Assembly (NCBI GenBank): GCA_026874595.1
Contig: CM049321.1
Coordinates: 16,630,479 to 16,694,478 of the forward strand
Direction of reading: 5' to 3'
Length of the DNA: 64,000 nucleotides
Source: Sipunculus nudus
Taxonomy: Eukaryota; Annelida; Sipuncula; Golfingiida; Sipunculidae
Shown here: positions 59,101 to 64,000 of the stretch, in pieces
Position numbering within the stretch: the stretch's first letter is position 1
Layout: each line of letters begins with the position of its first letter
The notes under the pieces: model-generated
What the model was told of the DNA's origin: nothing
The model's input: the letters and a program-made list of their open reading frames with translations, nothing else
Database searches by the model: none
Position numbers and translations under genes: made by a program

Positions 59101-62100
59101 ATAATATAAATAAATGCAGATTGCTAACCCAATAAACTTTGTATAGAATTCTTTAATTGCTCATACCTTGTTCGATGGTAGCGTCCTGCGAGTCGATTTC
59201 GTTTTGCTTAGAACTTTTATCAGTCAATCATTAGAAGATTTAATCATTTTTATTCATGGCGCTTTGCATCATATCCCGAATGTGTGGATAATTATCTGTA
59301 TACTCAGATACAAGTTAGTGTGTACTTTCAATCTGGTTCACTTTATTTCTCTCCATGTAGATTTCCTTTTGGGAAGCTCACAATAAATTAATAAACTTAC
59401 CTTTACAAGTGCCAGACTCTTTGTCAAGGTAGAAACCAGGTTCACATTCGGGAAGACATGTGTAACCATTTCCTGTGTAACCAGATTTACACTTGCAATT
59501 GTAGTTGCCGTCAAGGTTCTCACAATCTGCATTCTTGTGGCACTTATTTTCACCGTCACATTCATTTATATCTGAAAAGTATATCAGATATATAAACTAC
59601 AGGCATAATACGTTCAGAACGAAGAGCAGTGCACTTAATTAAATTTTGATTCAAACATGATTATTCATAAGTGAAACATAACAAAGTTTATACACTTTTG
59701 AGACAATGATCTGTCTAATTGTTTGGTTTGTCCACCTTCCTACATATTTCCTTTAATATTTGGAAATGAGTAAAACAAAAGTTTTTCATACAGTTAATTA
59801 TTTAGATATACAGTAGTCTGAGAAAACATTTTAGTAGGTTCAGGATAAGCTGAATGATAAATTCACCGAAATGTTCACGTTTGCTCAGTTACTACACCAA
59901 TCTCTGATTAAAGTGTATAAAATAGTTATACAATACAACGTCCTTTTCGAATAGGAGCTGAAAGTAAGGTAAACGCAAATAAAGTGGTGAACTACGTGAT
60001 TACGTTACGATAGAACTGCATTTCGAACAGGCACTTGGCCCTTTTGTTATTGGTTGCTCCAAGTGTGACGTACGTCGGATTGTCATAGAGATAAACTTGG
60101 ATTAGCACTTTCAGGTCAGTGTGGTTAAATCGTAAACTTACCTTTGCAAACATCATTTTCCATTTTATAGCCCTCATCGCATTTACATTCGTAGCTTCCT
60201 ATGGTATTGTTGCACAAAGAGTTTTCTGGACAAACCGGCGGACCACTGATTGTTACCTTCGAACATTCGTCGATATCTGCAATGAAAGAAACATTTACAA
60301 CTGGAAAAAAACCCCACCAAGTATTAACTTAACTCTTAAACAATATATGTGATTTAACAAAGAAAATATCAAGTTTTATCAATGTCAGGACACCATCTAT
60401 TCAGTACAGGCACATTCACATTAAAGCATCAGCAGGTATTGTGATTATTCTATTTACATATTATATTATGATCTGATGACAATTCCAAGCGTAAAATATT
60501 TTAAATGTCTTTATTACAAATTAAGTAATACTAATTGTAATCCAGGCGCTATGCTGCGTAATTAATCTTTGTAATTATATTAAAACAGACATACCTTTAC
60601 ATTTGCCATCAGGTGTCTCTCGAGCATAGCCTGGTTGACATTCAGGCACTGTTCGTAAAAAGAAAATATATGTAAAAGTAAACTTTGAAACATCCACAGA
60701 CAGAGATATTCTTCAGGATCATAATCAAACTGATGCCATGGATAACTGAAAATGTTTACATGTGTGCTCCGGAAAAAGTGCGGCCCTCAGTGTCGAAGAA
60801 TTACCACGGCTTCTGCCAGGACATACGAATTTCCTTGCGTCCAATTGGCATATAACCCTTAAGTCAGAAATATAGTATCAAGTATTTAACACGAAGAAGA
60901 AAGACTTAAACAACTACGGCAGAATTTTAATACGCAAATTTCTTTGCTTTAGATATCATACCAAGTTAACGTTTATAAATTTATATTTACGAGGATATTA
61001 AAAAGGATATATAAGAGAAATGTAAGGCATGATAGTAGGGAATTGAATAAGGAATACAAAACAAATAATTAAAAAATACTATCCTGTAACTAAATAGCTA
61101 GAGGATTGATAATCTGACCAGGTATTGATAATAGATATCAATAGTACTGAAAAAATTCCATTTGAAAGGGATTTATAGCCCGATTATAAAAACATATACA
61201 ACTAGCGCACCGTCGCATGTCTGAGAAACTGGAGAGTGGAGATGATAAATTTTTCCATGAAAATGATAGAAAATGAGGATGAATATGAAAATGTATACAA
61301 ACGAGGAGGTTACTTTACAATATTTCGGAAGAACCGACTGAACTGTTGGGTATTAACACGATAAGGGATTACCCACGTATTGATAAGAGTATTTAGTTAT
61401 ATCCTAAATTAAGAAAGAGCACAATGAAATAAGAAAAAGGAAGCAAAATTAAAAGGGTTTACCTTTCACATGAGATACATGGGGTTGTATTATTTTGGAC
61501 CCTTTGGACCATAACATAGGAAATAATAATAAACTGAAAAGAAAACGGATGTATAATATTTAGGTAATACTCACATGGTACACATCCTGTACCAGCTTTA
61601 TGCGGCTCTCCTATCATACCAAGGGGACATGTACACCTGAAGAAAGGTTCCAGGTCATGGCACTCCGCTGTGGCATGACAGTTATGCTTCTTCTCGGAGC
61701 ATTCGTCAATATCTGAAACAAAGAAAGTGACCTGTAAGTCATAGTACTGCAAAAATGCCCCCCCCCCACCCTCGAACACACGCCTTGGTAGGAAGTCGGT
61801 AAAAGATGACTCGGTAGGTAGTCGGTAATACACGACGCGTTAGGTAGTCGGTAATACATAAATCGATCTATACTGTATTGCTCCTATGCGGCCTACTTCG
61901 AGTTATGATGCCAGTAATACAGAAGTGCTAACCCTTTTAGTGAACTGTGTAAAATCAGCAAATTTTCACATCAGCTGACGAGTGGAGAGTCAACACAAAT
62001 CACATGTTTACATGTGAACGCCAATATCATCCCCGTTGTCAGCAGCCATTTCATGTACCGCTGTTATTGACAAATCTTGTGGGAGACATGCCCAGTCAGG

Positions 62101-63534
62101 ATTTCAACAAACATGCCAGTTGAATTAACAATATGTTCAGAAATAACGAACATTTCAATAATGGGCGCTGTCAGAAATACAGACATTTTGAAGGTTGATA
62201 TGTTTTTTAAGCGACAGTGCATCTGTATATAATGAAGATAACACATATTCTTCTTCATAGAGATCTGTAGTGTAATTTGCGACAGAACAGTTTATTCCAC
62301 AATGACTCTGGGTAGAGTACCTTTAGTTTAAGGGGAAATGGCTTTGGCAGGCAATGAATACCAATAATTAAATGATAATTAATAACTATGCAAACAAAAA
62401 TGATCACATCTGATATCAGGGAATGGACGTCTAAGAACAAGGCGTTTGTAGCGATATATAAACGCCTTTTTTCTTCATGTACCACCTCTCTATACAGCAG
62501 TGTTTTCTACTTTTGACCTCGAATAAAGTTCTGTTGCTGATATCTGGTGGCATGACTGAAAACATATCGCTGCCATCTAGTGGAGTATACGGGAGAAATG
62601 TTGAATCTAGGTTGACTTACCAACGCACTTTCCCATTTCTTCCTTGGTTCCAGGCACACACTGACATTCCGCAACTCCTTTTCGGTTCACACATTCCATG
62701 GCTTCGTCACATGGTTCAGATGATAATGGTACGCAAGTCGAATTTCCGGGGCCTTGGCAAGTACACCTTTTCTTACAATCATGAGTTATCCATTTATGAC
62801 CGATCTAAAAATGAAAATATATTCAAATACCTGTTAAATGCAACTTTTAAGAGATCAACATACCTTTTTAATTTATTGGCGGGAATTAAGAGTGGAGATA
62901 AGAACTAAACCTCACGTTGCAATTGTTCAGCAAACATGCTTAACACTTCGTTTTATCAGAAAGCAATCGGTAAGGGAATGCACAATTAAAGTTATATATA
63001 CAATTTTATATACCCATTAATCGAATTAAATTATGCATTTCGTATACTAATGTTTACTTGGATACCACAAACGCTTGTGGAAAAAAGTGCATCTGTGGTA
63101 AACTCGGATAAGTTGGCCACATCGACTTCGACACAACGTGATCTTGATAGGACTACTCACCCTGTACTTCTTTTTCTCGTATAAACAACCGTTGCACTCT
63201 TGCTCGAGGATGCATCTTCCTTCATATTCTTTGTATCCCTTTTTACAAACACAACCACTTCCTTTCTTTTCTGGGCAAAGAGTCTGAAATTATGAAATAA
63301 TCAAAGCAGTGGCTGTCATGGGGGCACCGTGTCATGGGGGCTCTGTCGAGTAAACTTAGTTAAAAGAAAAACTTGTTAACATGCAGATGAGAAGGAATGA
63401 ATGTAGCGTAAAGTCTAGAATAATGTTAAAAAGAATACTCACATATACTTCAAAGTCGTTAGGGCATGTGTCTAGACATGGAATGCCGTCGATCTGGTAT
63501 TCCTGGTTTTGGCCCTCACACACTTCCGGCATTT
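47748..63534 (-). CDS. Multi-EGF, TIL and C-type-lectin-like modular extracellular protein (5' end beyond window)
   Basis: Eighteen exons with GT-AG borders and matching phases give at least 881 codons. Domain order: TIL (exons 1-2), VWC-like Cys-rich stretch (2-3), about twelve EGF-like modules (3-15), many with the D-x-N/D-E-C start and the N-x-x-G-x-Y/F core of calcium-binding EGF, an acidic/Pro linker (16), and a C-type-lectin-like domain (17-18). From exon 4 on, every intron is phase 1, as in exon-shuffled modular proteins. The lectin domain has four canonical cysteines but no EPN/QPD triplet and WAD in place of WND, so classical calcium-dependent sugar binding is doubtful. A secreted or matrix role is inferred; the signal peptide should lie upstream of the window. 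I do not recognise a named orthologue. Confidence 0.85.
49358..49573 (-). CDS. Exon 17: N-terminal half of lectin-like domain
   Basis: Phase 1-1. GTCKEGRYVYGDGCVEV, HKCEEKGGHMVSIRS and TSAYIGLDDRKTEG. It joins exon 18 to give the typical YIGLxD..EGxFxW transition. Confidence 0.85.
50483..50515 (-). CDS. Exon 16: 33-base linker exon
   Basis: Phase 1-1, acceptor CTTTTCAG, donor ACTG/gtaagt. Encodes EPEAEATKPPT, a hinge between EGF modules and the lectin-like domain. It can be skipped without frame change. Confidence 0.7.
51050..51175 (-). CDS. Exon 15: calcium-binding EGF module
   Basis: DEDECDEGNHEC then CENTEGSYNCKCPDG. Phase 1-1. Confidence 0.85.
   Translation of the reverse strand: MKMNVMKATMNVFKLLFVKTPRVHTTANVPMDLLAMVSMAV
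51858..52046 (-). CDS. Exon 14: EGF module plus Cys linker
   Basis: EEPHVCDTKNICGNNAYC, then WECICVDGFVGNPDIGC and a DACDEGFTWDYDMNGCAG linker. Lacks the D-I-N-E calcium start. Phase 1-1. Confidence 0.85.
52857..52985 (-). CDS. Exon 13: calcium-binding EGF module
   Basis: DINECGSPETNEC, YCSNRDGEYSCDCPAGYTG. Acceptor TTTACAG, donor GAAG/gtagca. Phase 1-1. Confidence 0.85.
54142..54336 (-). CDS. Exon 12: calcium-binding EGF module plus Cys linker
   Basis: DINECKENGPWIRGQCG, CVNSDPYYTCECDDGYEG, then a PSGCSAGYMKNEDNECIG linker. Phase 1-1. Confidence 0.85.
54980..55102 (-). CDS. Exon 11: calcium-binding EGF module
   Basis: DINECKQTNDCLPEAEC, ENFRGGYRCNCPGGKKGNG. Acceptor TTTTGTAG, donor CAAG/gtaggt. 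Phase 1-1. Confidence 0.85.
55947..56129 (-). CDS. Exon 10: EGF module plus Cys linker
   Basis: EIRECDDDALNDCHENANC, LQGPAYTCTCKEGYKGDG, then a PPDCGEGMHYNGKNCTG linker. Start EIREC deviates from the calcium-binding consensus. A (TA)n tract lies just upstream in the intron. Confidence 0.8.
56157..56199. repeat. (TA)n microsatellite in intron
   Basis: TA tract with one TTT break, 28 bases from the exon 10 acceptor. A second tract is at 56,699-56,728. Confidence 0.95.
56471..56593 (-). CDS. Exon 9: calcium-binding EGF module
   Basis: DINECDGENDCALIGSIC, TNTDGSYKCSCDSLHSGDG. Phase 1-1. Confidence 0.85.
57911..58033 (-). CDS. Exon 8: calcium-binding EGF module
   Basis: DVNECDYEPSPCHHRAKC, TNTQGSFNCTCNVGYTGSG. 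Phase 1-1. Confidence 0.85.
59401..59571 (-). CDS. Exon 7: calcium-binding EGF module plus Cys linker
   Basis: DINECDGENKCHKNADC, ENLDGNYNCKCKSGYTGNG, then a CLPECEPGFYLDKESGTCK linker. Phase 1-1. Confidence 0.85.
60142..60276 (-). CDS. Exon 6: calcium-binding EGF module
   Basis: DIDECSKVTISGPPVC, NNTIGSYECKCDEGYKMENDV. Acceptor CATTGCAG, donor AAAG/gtaagt. Phase 1-1. Confidence 0.85.
60595..60648 (-). CDS. Exon 5: short Cys linker exon
   Basis: 54 bases, phase 1-1, encoding PECQPGYARETPDGKCK. It completes the half-module pattern also fused to exons 7, 10, 12 and 14. Confidence 0.75.
61575..61712 (-). CDS. Exon 4: calcium-binding EGF module
   Basis: DIDECSEKKHNCHATAEC, DLEPFFRCTCPLGMIGEP. 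Phase 1-1. Confidence 0.85.
62621..62804 (-). CDS. Exon 3: VWC-like end and first EGF-like module
   Basis: Phase 0-1. IGHKWITHDCKKRCTCQG completes a VWC-like pattern. SEPCDEAMECVNRKGVAEC and QCVPGTKEEMGKCVG form an EGF-like module. Confidence 0.8.
63161..63283 (-). CDS. Exon 2: TIL domain end and start of VWC-like stretch
   Basis: Phase 0-0. TLCPEKKGSGCVCKKGYKEY, GRCILEQEC, then CNGCLYEKKKYR. TIL-type C-V-C-x-x-G-Y pattern. Confidence 0.8.
63443..63534 (-). CDS. Exon 1 in window: TIL domain start
   Basis: Starts in phase 1 and ends in phase 0. MPEVCEGQNQEYQIDGIPC, LDTCPNDFEVY. The ATG here is not taken as the gene start: the acceptor TTTCTGTAAG and split codon show that an upstream exon exists. 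Confidence 0.75.
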
Positions 63535-64000
63535 CTTACAGAAAACAATAGCTCAAAATTAATTTAGTGACCCTGAATTCATAACAAACTTTCCAGATAA
63601 TCCAACAACTCCATGAGATTTCAATGTCTTCAACATAAATATAACTATACTTCATCAGACTCCATATGAGATTAGGTAAAGAATAAGAACTACGTCTGAA
63701 TTTAAAAAACATAATCAAATGGTCAACTTGATGACATTAAATTAGAATATTTTTTCAAATTCCTAGGTATCAGGCAATGAGGCCGCCAGTCTCTTCTCAT
63801 TTTATATGTATCTTTTGTTTCTTTGTCTTTTCGATTTATTCCGAAAAAAAAATTAAAAGTATAGTGGTGGGGTCTTGGGCAAAACCTTTATCTCACTTAA
63901 ACACACTTTTCATTCTGAATGCATTTAATTTACAATTCGCTCCAAACAACCGCTTTTGCCGAATACAACCGTCAAAGCGATGACATGGACAAGGTACGAT
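63535..64000 (-). other. Upstream intron and possible further exon at window edge
   Basis: A frame open to the window edge reads PCPCHRFDGCIRQKRLFG, then ANCKLNAFRMK before a possible gtgtgt donor near 63,915. It is Cys-containing and its phase would fit exon 1, but there is no domain evidence and the donor is weak. Confidence 0.2.

Overview
Eukaryotic nuclear DNA from an invertebrate animal, AT-rich and repeat-dense. Small phase-matched exons with GT-AG introns, (TA)n microsatellites, a LINE remnant, a Tigger-like transposon and a multi-EGF/C-type-lectin gene together suggest a lophotrochozoan, perhaps a mollusc. The species cannot be fixed from the sequence alone. All real protein genes that I can support lie on the minus strand.

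Region 1 (about 1-46,100) is a large nested tandem duplication. Unit 1 (1-18,930) reads X1-Y1-[gene A]-Y2-Z1-W1. Unit 2 (22,154-46,050) reads X2-[gene B]-Y3-[gene C]-Y4-Z2-W2. Genes A, B and C are paralogues of a predicted type II membrane protein that resembles the DUF1647 glycosyltransferase-like family. The full model has four phase-0 exons: a signal-anchor exon, a 33-codon stem exon, and two exons for the globular domain. Copy A has lost the stem exon in a deletion of about 660 bp but stays in frame. Copy B is a clear pseudogene. Copy C keeps every exon but has two extra A's in a homopolymer of the last exon. The intron before the third exon in all three copies holds diverged ~150-bp repeats whose core can form a perfect AGGTCA-n3-TGACCT inverted repeat.

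The Z segments carry a decayed, internally deleted LINE on the minus strand. X1 carries a 1.2-kb Tigger/pogo-like element whose empty site is preserved in X2. The spacer between the units (18,930-22,154) has a ~45-bp minisatellite and a candidate minimal type I hammerhead ribozyme on the plus strand.

Region 2 (about 47,700-63,540) is one minus-strand gene of at least 18 exons, cut by the right edge of the window. It encodes a modular secreted or extracellular protein: a TIL domain, a VWC-like segment, about twelve EGF-like modules (many calcium-binding type), a short acidic/proline linker, and a C-terminal C-type-lectin-like domain lacking the classical EPN/QPD sugar-binding motif. Splice sites and phases agree for every exon, giving at least 881 codons.

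All calls are by eye. No database search, RNA evidence or alignment score was available.
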